From contig JAAYCL010000023.1 of the NCBI GenBank assembly GCA_012729785.1, positions 25,684 through 89,683 on the forward strand: a stretch of DNA of 64,000 nt, in the 5' to 3' direction. Positions within the stretch are counted from its first letter, which is position 1. The number at the start of each line of letters is the position of its first letter. Origin of the DNA: Chlamydiota bacterium (GTDB lineage Bacteria; Auribacterota; Tritonobacteria; UBA1439). The notes beneath the pieces were generated by a model, which made no database searches, was not told where the DNA came from, and saw only the letters and a program-made list of their open reading frames with translations. The translations under genes were made by a program, and so were the position numbers. Of the stretch, positions 17,740-26,242 are shown piece by piece.

Positions 17740-18888
17740 ATGAATATGAGAACGCAACTGATATCGAAGGCGCGCAGGGTCGTGGTCAAGGTCGGGAGCA
17801 ACGTGCTCTCCGACAGGACCGGGCACCTGAGCGAGCGGGTCATCGGCGACCTGGCCCGCCAGGTCGCCGCGGCGCGAGGCGGCGGGCGCGAAACGGTCCT
17901 GGTCACCTCCGGGGCGATCTCCGCGGGCGTGGCCCAGCTGGGCCTCGCGTCGCGCCCCAAGCTGCTCCCCCAGCTCCAGGCCGCCGCCGCGGTGGGCCAG
18001 AGCCGCCTGATGCAGCTGTACGCCGCCGCCTTCCGCAGGGAGGGGCTGGAGGTCGGTCAGATCCTGCTCACCGCGGAGGATCTGAAGGCCCGCACCCGGC
18101 ACCTGAACGCGCGCAACACGATCATCGCCCTGCTGGAGAAGGGGGTCGTCCCGATCATCAACGAGAACGACACCGTCTCGACCGACGAGATCAAGTTCGG
18201 CGACAACGACACCCTGTCCGCGCTCGTCGCGAATCTGGTCGCCGCCGACCTCCTGGTGATCCTCACCGACACGCGGGGCCTGATGACCGAGGACCCCCGG
18301 AAGGGGAAGGGGGAGCTCATCCGCGAGGTGGAGCGCATGACGCCCGGCATCGAAACCCTCGCCAGGGGCGCCGGGTCCGCCCGCGGCACGGGCGGGATGG
18401 CGTCCAAGCTCAGGGCGGTGAAGATGGTCGTCTCTTCGGGCGAAGCGGCGGTCATCGCCGACGGCCGGGAGCGGGAGATCCTGTGCCGCATACTGCGCGG
18501 GGAGGATGTCGGGACGTTCTTCCACCCCGCCGGGGCGAAAATGGACGGCCGGAAGCGCTGGATCGCCTGGTTCGTCAAGCCGAGGGGGACGCTGATCGTC
18601 GACGACGGCGCGGCGGCCGCCCTCCTGCGGAAGGGAACCAGCCTGCTCCCCTCCGGCATCCGGGATGTGCTCGGGGAGTTCAGGGACGGGGACACGGTGC
18701 GCGTCACCGCCGCGGACGGGCGGGAGATCGCGCGGGGGCTCTCGAACTACTCCGCCGCCGACCTCCGCGTCATCCGGGGGCGGAAGACCGGCGAGATCGC
18801 GGGCCTTCTCGGGCACAAGGACTACGACGAGGCGGTGCACCGGGACAACCTGGTGCTCATGGGGGGACGGGAGACCGGCGGGGGGTAA
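17740..18888 (+). CDS. proB: Glutamate 5-kinase
   Basis: First step of proline synthesis: ATP-dependent phosphorylation of glutamate. The amino-acid kinase domain shows VVVKVGSNVL, VTSGAISAG, INENDTVST and FGDNDTLSA. A C-terminal PUA domain is present (RGTLIVDDGAAAALLRKG, SLLPSGI). Start ATG 17740 (or 17746) immediately follows the inverted-repeat block. Longer in-frame starts (17686) would translate the repeat and are rejected. Product is about 382 residues, normal for ProB with PUA. Confidence 0.95.
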   Translation: MNMRTQLISKARRVVVKVGSNVLSDRTGHLSERVIGDLARQVAAARGGGRETVLVTSGAISAGVAQLGLASRPKLLPQLQAAAAVGQSRLMQLYAAAFRREGLEVGQILLTAEDLKARTRHLNARNTIIALLEKGVVPIINENDTVSTDEIKFGDNDTLSALVANLVAADLLVILTDTRGLMTEDPRKGKGELIREVERMTPGIETLARGAGSARGTGGMASKLRAVKMVVSSGEAAVIADGREREILCRILRGEDVGTFFHPAGAKMDGRKRWIAWFVKPRGTLIVDDGAAAALLRKGTSLLPSGIRDVLGEFRDGDTVRVTAADGREIARGLSNYSAADLRVIRGRKTGEIAGLLGHKDYDEAVHRDNLVLMGGRETGGG

Positions 18889-18990
18889 GGGGCCCGCTCC
18901 CGCCGCGCGGACACGCCCTTTGCCTTTCGGCGGGCGGAAAACGGACGGGGCGCACACGGCGCCGCGCCGGCGATCACAACCGAGGTGCGT

Positions 18991-20250
18991 ATGCGCGCGA
19001 TCAGGAACTATGTCGAGGATCTCGGGCGCAGGGCCCGCGCGGCGGCCGCGGCGCTCGCCCGCCTCTCCACGGAGGCCAAGAACGCCGCGCTCCTGGCGAT
19101 GGCCGAAGCCGTCGTGCGCGAGGCGGCGTCGCTGGAAGCCGCCAACCGGCTCGACCTCGAGGCGGCGGAGCGGGCGGGGGTTTCGCCCGCCGTCCGCCAG
19201 CGCCTCCGGCTGGACGGCGCCGCGCTCGCCGGGATCCGGGACGGCCTGCGGCAGGTGGCCGCGCTTCCCGACCCGGTGGGGGAGCTGCTCGGGGAGTGGG
19301 AGCGGCCGAACGGCCTCCGGATCAGCAAGGTGCGGGTCCCGATCGGCGTGATCGCCATGATCTACGAGGCGCGCCCCAACGTGACGCCCGACGCGGCGGC
19401 GCTCTGCGTCAAGTCCGGCAACGCGGTGATCCTGCGCGGCGGCCGCGAGGCCCTGCGCTCCAACATCGCCCTCGCCCGGCTGCTCCGGGAAACCTCCGCG
19501 GCGAGTGGGCTCCCGGCGGACTCGATCCAGCTCGTCGAGAGGCCGGAGCACGAGGCGGTGGACGAGCTGCTCACGCTGAACGAATGGATCGATCTCGTGA
19601 TACCGCGGGGCGGCGAGGCGTTGATACGGAAGGTCGTCGAGCGCTCGACCATCCCGGTCATCAAGCACTACCGCGGCGTCTGCCACGTCTACGTGGACCG
19701 AAGCGCCGAGCTCGAAATGGCCGAGCGGATCGTCGTCAACGCCAAGGCGCAGAAGCCCGCGGTCTGCAACGCCGCCGAGACGCTTCTCGTCCACGAAGAG
19801 ATCGCCCCCGCGTTCCTCCCGCGCCTCGCCCCCCTCCTCGCCGCGCGCGGGGTGGAGCTGCGGGGGGACGCCGCGGCGCGGGCGATCGTCCCCGAAATGG
19901 CGGAGGCGACCGGCTCCGACTGGGGGCGGGAGTATCTCGACCTCATCCTGGCGGTCAGGGTGGTGAAAGACCTCGACGAGGCGGAGGCCCACATCGCCCG
20001 GTACGGCTCGCAGCACTCCGACGCCATCGTGGCGGAGGACCGCGAGGCCGCCGAGCGCTTCCTGCGCGAGGTGGACTCGTCCGCCGTCTTCTGGAACGCG
20101 TCGACGCGCTTCAACGACGGCGGCCAGTTCGGGATGGGCGCCGAGATCGGGATCAGCACCGACCGGATCCACGCCCGGGGGCCGATGGCCCTCCCCGAGC
20201 TGACCATCTACAAGTACGTGGTGCGCGGGGCGGGGCAGGTGAGGGACTGA
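18991..20250 (+). CDS. proA: Gamma-glutamyl phosphate reductase
   Basis: 419 residues, the typical ProA length. It reduces gamma-glutamyl phosphate to glutamate semialdehyde with NADPH. Aldehyde-dehydrogenase-fold motifs include IYEARPNVTPDAAALC, GGREALRSN, the VCNAAETLLVHE catalytic cysteine region and the C-terminal FNDGGQFGMGAEIGIST. ATG 18991 has GAGG five bases upstream; a GTG two codons earlier is possible. It follows proB, as is common. Confidence 0.96.
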   Translation: MRAIRNYVEDLGRRARAAAAALARLSTEAKNAALLAMAEAVVREAASLEAANRLDLEAAERAGVSPAVRQRLRLDGAALAGIRDGLRQVAALPDPVGELLGEWERPNGLRISKVRVPIGVIAMIYEARPNVTPDAAALCVKSGNAVILRGGREALRSNIALARLLRETSAASGLPADSIQLVERPEHEAVDELLTLNEWIDLVIPRGGEALIRKVVERSTIPVIKHYRGVCHVYVDRSAELEMAERIVVNAKAQKPAVCNAAETLLVHEEIAPAFLPRLAPLLAARGVELRGDAAARAIVPEMAEATGSDWGREYLDLILAVRVVKDLDEAEAHIARYGSQHSDAIVAEDREAAERFLREVDSSAVFWNASTRFNDGGQFGMGAEIGISTDRIHARGPMALPELTIYKYVVRGAGQVRD

Positions 20251-20252
20251 TC

Positions 20253-20951
20253 GTGCCGACCGTGCGGGGCGGGCGAAACGGGGCGGGGGAGCCGGCCAGG
20301 ATCGGGATCATGGGCGGCTCGTTCGACCCGATCCATCTCGGGCACCTGATCGTCGCCGAGCGGGCGAGGGAGGCGCTCGGGGCGGACCGGGTGCTGTTCA
20401 TCCCGTGCAACATCCCGCCGCACAAGGACGCCGCCGGGCTCACGAGCGGGCGGCACCGGCTGCGCATGATCGAGCTCGCGGCGGCGGGCAACCCGAGATT
20501 CCGCGCCTCCGACATCGAGCTGCGCCGCGGGGGGGTGTCGTACACGGTGGAGACGATCGAGGAGCTGCGGAACCTCCACGGCCGGGGGGCGAAACTCTGG
20601 TTCATCATCGGCGCCGACAGTTTGCGGGAACTGACCACCTGGCGCGACTACCGGCGCCTGCTCCGTCTCTGCACGGTGGTGACCGCGGGGCGGCCCGGCG
20701 TTGCGCTCGACCGGTGGCGCGGGGCGCGGGGCGCGTTCGGCGGCCGGGAGATCGCGCGGCTCAAGAAGCATTTCCTCGACGCGCCGCTGATCGGCATATC
20801 CTCCTCGGAGATACGCCGGCGGCGGCAGGCGGGGATGAGCATACGCTATCTCGTTCCCCCCGCGGTGGAGCGCTACATCGCCGCCCACGGCCTGTACGGG
20901 GGGGCTGCGGAGAGGGGGCGCGTCAGATGCCGCGCCGCGCGAACGCGCTGA
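20253..20951 (+). CDS. nadD: Nicotinate-nucleotide adenylyltransferase
   Basis: 232 residues from GTG 20253, two bases after the proA stop. Nucleotidyltransferase motif GGSFDPIHLGHL, then FIPCNIPPHKD, WFIIGADSLREL and the second ATP motif ISSSEIRRRR are all present. It makes deamido-NAD from nicotinate mononucleotide and ATP. The first 17 residues before RIGIMGG are not conserved and end in a short Gly/Ala stretch. The true start could therefore be a later GTG (20262). Confidence 0.94.
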   Translation: MPTVRGGRNGAGEPARIGIMGGSFDPIHLGHLIVAERAREALGADRVLFIPCNIPPHKDAAGLTSGRHRLRMIELAAAGNPRFRASDIELRRGGVSYTVETIEELRNLHGRGAKLWFIIGADSLRELTTWRDYRRLLRLCTVVTAGRPGVALDRWRGARGAFGGREIARLKKHFLDAPLIGISSSEIRRRRQAGMSIRYLVPPAVERYIAAHGLYGGAAERGRVRCRAARTR

Positions 20952-21119
20952 CGCGGCCGCAGGGAACGCGGCGCCGGGTGCCGCGGCGCGGATACGATGC
21001 GGGGATGCGTGCGCCGCGGAGACTCGCGGATCTTGTCGGATGATGCCGTCGCCGTGAAGGTCCGCGGCGAACGATGCGCCTCCTCCGACTTCTCCGCGGC
21101 GCCCTACAAAGGAGGCAGC

Positions 21120-21500
21120 GTGAGAACGCCACGAGCCGGGAAGACGCCGGCCGCGAAAAAGATCGCCCTCGCGTGCGCGAAGGCCGCCGGGGAGAAGCAG
21201 GCGCGCGACATCGTCGTCCTCGACATCCGGAAGGTCTCCTCGATCGCGGACTACTTCGTGATCTGCGGCGCCGCCTCCGACCGCCAGGTGAAGGCGGTCG
21301 CCGAGGGGGTCATCGACGCGATCGCGGCGCTCGGGACGCGCTGCTACCACAGCGACGGGTGGCGGGACTGCACCTGGATCGTCCTCGATTTCGTCGACGT
21401 GATCTTCCACGTGTTCCAGGACGAGGCGCGCGAGCGGTTCGGGATAGAGCGCCTCTGGGGCGACGCCGCGCGGGTGAAGACGAAGACAATTCCCGGTTGA
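21120..21500 (+). CDS. rsfS: Ribosome silencing factor
   Basis: 126 residues. The RsfS/Iojap core is clear: ALACAKAAGEKQARDIVVLD, ADYFVICGAASDRQVKA, GWRDCTWIVLDFVDVIFHVF and ERLWGDA. It binds L14 on the 50S subunit and blocks subunit joining under starvation. GTG 21120 is chosen because AAAGGAGG sits just upstream; an open extension to 20997 has no conservation. nadD-rsfS is a widespread gene pair. Confidence 0.94.
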   Translation: MRTPRAGKTPAAKKIALACAKAAGEKQARDIVVLDIRKVSSIADYFVICGAASDRQVKAVAEGVIDAIAALGTRCYHSDGWRDCTWIVLDFVDVIFHVFQDEARERFGIERLWGDAARVKTKTIPG

Positions 21501-21542
21501 TCGTTTCCGGCATGGGGGGTACGGCTCCCCGGAAGGGCGGAT

Positions 21543-23240
21543 ATGGACGCACCAGGGCATCGCCGGGACCGCAGCATCCGGTCCCGCGTCGAGGAGGCGC
21601 TCGTCCGGGCCTGCCGCGCCTCCGCGCCTGGGCGCGTCCCCGCCGTCATCCTCGAGAAGCCCCGGCGGGAGGGGCACGGCGACCTGTCCACGAACCTCGC
21701 TCTCCTCGTCGCCCGGGAGACGGGGGAGAAGGGGCGCGACGTCGCGGAGAGGCTCGCCGCCGCGCTCCGGGCGGACGCCGGGCTCTGCCCCTCCGTCATC
21801 GCGAAGATCCAGATCGCGGGGGGCGGGTTCATCAACTTCTTCCTCGCCCCCGGGGCGTTCCACGCCGCCCTCGCCCTGCTCCTGAGCGATCCGGAGCGGT
21901 TCGGCGTCTCCGTCCCGTCGGACCCGAAGCGCATCCTCGTCGAGTTCGTGAGCGCGAACCCCACCGGCCCCCTCACGGTCGCGCACGGCAGGCAGGCGGC
22001 GGTAGGGGACAGCATCGCGCGCCTCCTCGGCGCGGCGGGACACCAAGTCGTGCGCGAGTACTACCTGAACGACCGCGGGAAGCAGATCCGCCTCCTCGGC
22101 CTCTCCGCGTGGCGGCGCTACCTGGAGCTGTTCGGCGACAAGGCGGAGATCCCCGAGGACGGCTACCGCGGCGACTACCTGCGCCTCGTCGCCGCGCGGG
22201 CGAGGGAGCGCGAGGGGGACCGGTGGCGCGGGGCGGCGGAGGAGGCGGCGGTCGCGTTCTTCTCCAGCTTCGCGGCGGGCGAGATCCTCGCGGAGATCCG
22301 GAACGACCTCGACCGGTTCCGCGTGCGCTTCGACCGGTGGACGAGCGAAACGGAGTTCGGCGCCACGGGGAAGATCGAGGAGTGCCTCGATCTCCTCCGC
22401 CGGAACGGGTTCGTCCGGGAGCGGGACGGGGCGGTCTGGTTCGAGAGCACGAGGCTGGGCGACGACAAGGACCGCGTGCTCGTCAAGGGCGACGGGTCGC
22501 GCACCTACTTCACCCCCGATATCGCCTACCACCGCGACAAGTTCGAGCGCGGTTTCGACCGCGTCATCGACCTTTGGGGTCCCGATCACCACGGCTACAT
22601 CCCCCGGATGAAGGCCGCGGTCAGGGCGCTCGGCTACCCAGAGGACCGGTTCACCCCGCGCATCGTCCAGCTCACGACCCTTTTCCGCGGGAAGGAGAAG
22701 CTGTCGATGTCCACGCGCGCGGGCGAGTTCGTGACGCTGCGGGAGGTCGTCGACGAGGTGGGCGTGGACGCCGCCCGGTACTTCTTCGCCCGGATGCGCA
22801 CCGAAAGCCACCTCAACTTCGACCTCGCCCTCGCCGCGGAGCGCTCCAACGACAACCCGGTCTACTACGTCCAGTACGTCCACGCGCGCATCTGCAGCAT
22901 CTTCAAGCGGCTCCCGGAGAAGCTGCCGGGGTTCGTGGTGCCGCCGTGGGGCGAGGCGCCGCTCGACCGGCTCGTCCAGCGCGAGGAGCTCGACCTGATC
23001 GGCGCGCTCTCGGAGTTCCCGCACATGGTGCGGAAGGCCGCGGACTCCCTCGAGCCGAACCTGCTCTGCAACTACCTCGAGGCGCTCGCCGCCGGTTTCC
23101 ACCGCTGCTACGCCGCGCACACGGTCATCTCGAACGACGCCGCCCTGACCGCCGCGCGGCTGGCCCTCGCCGAGGGGGTGCGCGCCGTCGTCCGGAGCGG
23201 CCTCGACCTCCTGGGGGTCTCGGCCCCGAGGGAGATGTAG
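21543..23240 (+). CDS. argS: Arginyl-tRNA synthetase
   Basis: 565 residues, normal size. The N-terminal tRNA-recognition domain (GHGDLSTNLAL) is followed by the class I catalytic core with EFVSANPTGPL, DRGKQI and DLWGPDHHGYIPRMKAA. The KMSKS-like loop is KLSMSTRAG, and a C-terminal anticodon-binding DALR domain ends the protein. The HxGH nucleotide-binding motif reads TVAH in PLTVAHGR, so the first His is Thr. The class I fold tolerates variation there, but it is worth noting. The gene follows rsfS by 42 bp. Confidence 0.95.
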   Translation: MDAPGHRRDRSIRSRVEEALVRACRASAPGRVPAVILEKPRREGHGDLSTNLALLVARETGEKGRDVAERLAAALRADAGLCPSVIAKIQIAGGGFINFFLAPGAFHAALALLLSDPERFGVSVPSDPKRILVEFVSANPTGPLTVAHGRQAAVGDSIARLLGAAGHQVVREYYLNDRGKQIRLLGLSAWRRYLELFGDKAEIPEDGYRGDYLRLVAARAREREGDRWRGAAEEAAVAFFSSFAAGEILAEIRNDLDRFRVRFDRWTSETEFGATGKIEECLDLLRRNGFVRERDGAVWFESTRLGDDKDRVLVKGDGSRTYFTPDIAYHRDKFERGFDRVIDLWGPDHHGYIPRMKAAVRALGYPEDRFTPRIVQLTTLFRGKEKLSMSTRAGEFVTLREVVDEVGVDAARYFFARMRTESHLNFDLALAAERSNDNPVYYVQYVHARICSIFKRLPEKLPGFVVPPWGEAPLDRLVQREELDLIGALSEFPHMVRKAADSLEPNLLCNYLEALAAGFHRCYAAHTVISNDAALTAARLALAEGVRAVVRSGLDLLGVSAPREM

Positions 23241-23281
23241 GGGGGCGCGGCGCGCCTCTCCACCGCAACAGGGAGACGACC

Positions 23282-24622
23282 ATGATCGGATGCACCATCG
23301 GGAGGCTGTTCCAGGTCACCGTCGCCGGGGGGTCGTACCAGGAGGGGCTCGCCGCCGTCGTGCAGGGCCTCCCCCCCGGGATGCCGCTGAGCGAGGAGGA
23401 GATCTACGCCGACCTGCTGCTGCGCAAGCCGGGCGCGGACGAGCTCTCCAGCCCGCGCAAGGAGCCGGACCTGCCCATCATCCTGACCGGCCTCAACGCC
23501 GCCGACACCGTGGAGGGGGCGGGGAACCGGAACCGAACGAACGGGACGCCGCTGACGATCCTCATCCCGAACCTGGACCGCCACTTCGTCCATATCAAGC
23601 AGTACCAGGACACCAACCGCACGCCGCGCCCCGGGCACGCCTCCTGGGCCTCGTTTCTCAAGTACGGTCCCGACGACGACGCCGTCGGCGCCGGCTTCTT
23701 CAGCGGGCGCCACACCGCCCCGGTCGTCGCCGCGGGGTCGGTCGCCAGGAAGGTCCTCGCCCGCTGCGGGATCCGCGTCTTCGCCTACGTCCGCGAGATG
23801 GCGGGGGTGCGCTGCGGCGACATGGACCACGAGAAGGCGTTCGCCTCCGTGGAGGCGTACAAGCGGATGCGGCGCGACACCGACCCGTTCCAGCGGGCGG
23901 TGTACGCGCGCGGGCGCGTCACGATGGAGATGCGCTTCCTCGAGAAGGCGCGCGTCTTCGCCGAGATCGAGAAGGAGATCGACAAAATACGGGCCGGCGC
24001 GCCCCGGCTCGCCCCCGGGGAGGTGCGGGAGCGGTACGGGGTGCACCACGTCGTGAACTGCCCGGACCCGGATGCCGCCGCCGGGATGCTCGAGGCCGCC
24101 ACCCGGGTGTCGGCCGCCGGCGACTCCTCGGGCGGCGTGGTGGAGCTCGTCGCGCTCGGCGTCCCCGCGGGGCTCGGCGAACCGGTCTTCTGCAAGCTCG
24201 ACGCGGCGCTCGGCGGGATGCTCGGCATCGGGGCGGTCAAGGGGGTGGAGGTCGGCGCGGGCTTCGCCGTGAAGGATATGACCGGCTCGGTGTGCAACGA
24301 CCAGATGCGGGCGGAGAACGGGCGCGTGATCTTCCTCTCCAACAACGCCGGCGGGATCACCGGCGGTCTGGCGACCGGCCAGCCGGTCGTCGCGCGCATC
24401 GCCGTCAAGCCCACGCCCACCATCGACCGGCCGCAGAAGACGATCGACAAATACACGAAGAGGAATACCGAGCTGGCGGCCATCACGCGGCGCGACCCGA
24501 CGATCGTGGCGCGCATCTGGCCGGTCGCGGAGTCGTACGCCGCCCTGGCGCTGCTCGACCAGCTGATGATCCATTTCGGCTACCAGACGCTCAGGGAGCG
24601 CGCGGCGGGAACAAACCCTTGA
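23282..24622 (+). CDS. Divergent chorismate synthase homologue with altered active site
   Basis: 446 residues against about 360-400 usual. Homology is clear along the length: N-terminal IGRLFQVT, LPPGMPLSEEEIYADL, RKPGADELSSPRKEPD, RPGHASW, ALGVPAGLGEPVF, GAVKGVEVGAGF, SNNAGGITGGLATGQPV and the KPTPTI segment. Key residues differ. The GESHG motif is GGSYQ (Tyr19 replaces catalytic His), the flavin-contact GGG(R/H) motif is GAGF, and the RHDPC motif is RRDPT. An insert of roughly 60 residues, charged and probably helical, sits between MAGVRCGDM and the VPAGLGEP block. Either the chorismate synthase reaction (EPSP to chorismate, reduced FMN) uses other residues here, or the protein has a new role. 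No standard aroC is in this window. Confidence 0.85.
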   Translation: MIGCTIGRLFQVTVAGGSYQEGLAAVVQGLPPGMPLSEEEIYADLLLRKPGADELSSPRKEPDLPIILTGLNAADTVEGAGNRNRTNGTPLTILIPNLDRHFVHIKQYQDTNRTPRPGHASWASFLKYGPDDDAVGAGFFSGRHTAPVVAAGSVARKVLARCGIRVFAYVREMAGVRCGDMDHEKAFASVEAYKRMRRDTDPFQRAVYARGRVTMEMRFLEKARVFAEIEKEIDKIRAGAPRLAPGEVRERYGVHHVVNCPDPDAAAGMLEAATRVSAAGDSSGGVVELVALGVPAGLGEPVFCKLDAALGGMLGIGAVKGVEVGAGFAVKDMTGSVCNDQMRAENGRVIFLSNNAGGITGGLATGQPVVARIAVKPTPTIDRPQKTIDKYTKRNTELAAITRRDPTIVARIWPVAESYAALALLDQLMIHFGYQTLRERAAGTNP

Positions 24623-24646
24623 AAATCCGGCGCAAGGTGCTATAGT
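24619..24646 (+). promoter_or_regulatory. Promoter of the ferredoxin gene
   Basis: TTGAAA (24619-24624), 16-bp spacer, TATAGT (24641-24646). It overlaps the aroC-like stop codon and lies 38 bp before the ferredoxin ATG. Confidence 0.6.
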
Positions 24647-24683
24647 TGCACCGGTTCCATCGCGTGAGGACAGGAGGAGAGAG

Positions 24684-24857
24684 ATGGCTCACAAGATCAT
24701 CGAGGTGTGCGTGTCCTGCGGCGCATGCGAGGCCGAGTGCCCCGTACAGGCGATCAGCCAGGGCGAGACGACCTACCTGATCGATCCCGCCAAGTGCACC
24801 GACTGCGGGGCGTGCGTCGAGGTCTGCCCCGTGCAGGCCATCGTGAAACCCGAGTGA
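24684..24857 (+). CDS. 2[4Fe-4S] ferredoxin
   Basis: 57 residues, the size of clostridial-type ferredoxins. Two complete cluster motifs are visible: Cys9, 12, 15 and 19 (CVSCGACEAECP) and Cys38, 41, 44 and 48 (CTDCGACVEVCP). It is a soluble low-potential electron carrier. SD AGGAGGAGAG is optimal and the promoter upstream is its own. Being next to the chorismate synthase homologue, an FMN-reductant role is possible but unproven. Confidence 0.95.
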   Translation: MAHKIIEVCVSCGACEAECPVQAISQGETTYLIDPAKCTDCGACVEVCPVQAIVKPE

Positions 24858-24891
24858 CGGCCGCCGCCTCGCCGTCGTCTCGGTGCCCCAG

Positions 24892-26217
24892 ATGCCCCCG
24901 CACACCGTGCGCCCGCATTCGGCCCGCCTGCTCGCCGCGGCGGCGCTGATCGCCTGCGCGGCGCCCCTCCGGGGAGAGGCCGTCCCCGGGCCGGACGACG
25001 CGGGGGCGCGCTGCGCCTCCGCCCTGAAGCTCCTGGAGGCCGGCAGGCGGCGCGAAGCCGCAGCCGAGATGGCCGCTGCGCTCGACGCCTGCGCCGGCAC
25101 GGCCGCCGCCGCGGCGCCCTCCTCCGCCTCCGAGAAGCGTTACCGCGCCGGGCTGGAGCAGTTGGGCGTCCGGTACGATTCGCTCGCGGAGAAGGAGTTC
25201 AGGGAGGCGCTGTCGCTCGATCCCGGCCACGCCGCCGCGCGCTACCAGCTCGCCTTCCTGCTCGGCAACAGGGGCGACTACGCGGGGATGTTCCGCGAGA
25301 TCTGGCAGGCGGTCCGGACCCGGCCGCTGGAGACCGAGAAGCTCCGGGCGATCGGCGGGCTCTCCCTGATGGCCGGCGACGTGCCCCGGGCGATACGGGC
25401 CTACGAGCGGGCGCTGGAGCTCTCCCCCTCCTCCCCGGAGGTCCGAAGGATGCTCGGCCTGGTGCTGGTCGAGAACGGCAGGAGGGACGAGGGGTTCGCG
25501 ATGCTCCGGCAGGCGCTCGACGCGCAGCCGGGCGACTATTCGACCCTCTCCTCCCTCGGCCTCGCCCACGCCCTGGCCGGCGACTACCCGAAGGCGGAGG
25601 AGACGCTCAAGAAGGCGATCGAGATCAACCGCGGGCACCCGGAGGCGCTGTCGCGCCTCGGGATGGTCCTCCTCGTCCAGGACCGCGCCGGAGAGAGCGT
25701 CCGGCTGCTCGACGCGGCGGTGAAGACCGCGCCCGATTCCGCCGATCTCCACGCCAACCTGGCGAAGGCGTACAGGGCCGAGGGAAAACTCGACGAGGCC
25801 GAGCGCCACTACACGCTCGCCCTGAAGGCGGACCCGGGGAACTACGACGCCTGGTTCGAGCTGGGCGCCATCCAGAGCGCGGCGGGGCGCTTCGAGAGGG
25901 CGCTGGAGGCGTACCGGAAGGCGGCGGAGCTCGACCCCGGCCTCGCCCGCGCCCACCACAGGATCGGCCTGCTTTTGGCGAAGAAGAAGCAGTACGCCGA
26001 CGCGGAGAAGAGCTTCAAGAAGGCGCTCGACGCGAACTGCGACTTCGCGGACGCCTACTTCGCGCTCGCCCTGATCGCGCGCGAGCACCGGAAGGACCCG
26101 CGCGCCGCCGCGCACTACTGCCGGATGTACCTGCTCTACGACTCGAGGAGCCCCCGCGCGGCGCAGGCGGCGCGCTGGATAGAGGACGCGGAAGGCGGGG
26201 GGAAAGGCGGGGGCTAG
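24892..26217 (+). CDS. Exported TPR-repeat protein
   Basis: About 441 residues. An N-terminal signal-like segment (LLAAAALIACAAPLRGEA) is followed by about nine tetratricopeptide repeats from residue 85 onward, with the usual A-x-Y...A-x-x-x-DP pattern (for example YERALELSPSS, LKKAIEINRG, YTLALKADPG, YRKAAELDPG). It ends in a Gly-rich tail. TPR solenoids mediate protein-protein contacts; no enzymatic domain is visible. The start could be GTG 24883 or ATG 24892. It is followed within 30 bp by the sensor kinase, so it may belong to the same regulon. Confidence 0.85.
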   Translation: MPPHTVRPHSARLLAAAALIACAAPLRGEAVPGPDDAGARCASALKLLEAGRRREAAAEMAAALDACAGTAAAAAPSSASEKRYRAGLEQLGVRYDSLAEKEFREALSLDPGHAAARYQLAFLLGNRGDYAGMFREIWQAVRTRPLETEKLRAIGGLSLMAGDVPRAIRAYERALELSPSSPEVRRMLGLVLVENGRRDEGFAMLRQALDAQPGDYSTLSSLGLAHALAGDYPKAEETLKKAIEINRGHPEALSRLGMVLLVQDRAGESVRLLDAAVKTAPDSADLHANLAKAYRAEGKLDEAERHYTLALKADPGNYDAWFELGAIQSAAGRFERALEAYRKAAELDPGLARAHHRIGLLLAKKKQYADAEKSFKKALDANCDFADAYFALALIAREHRKDPRAAAHYCRMYLLYDSRSPRAAQAARWIEDAEGGGKGGG

Positions 26218-26242
26218 ACGCGCCGCTCGGAGGCGGGCCGGT

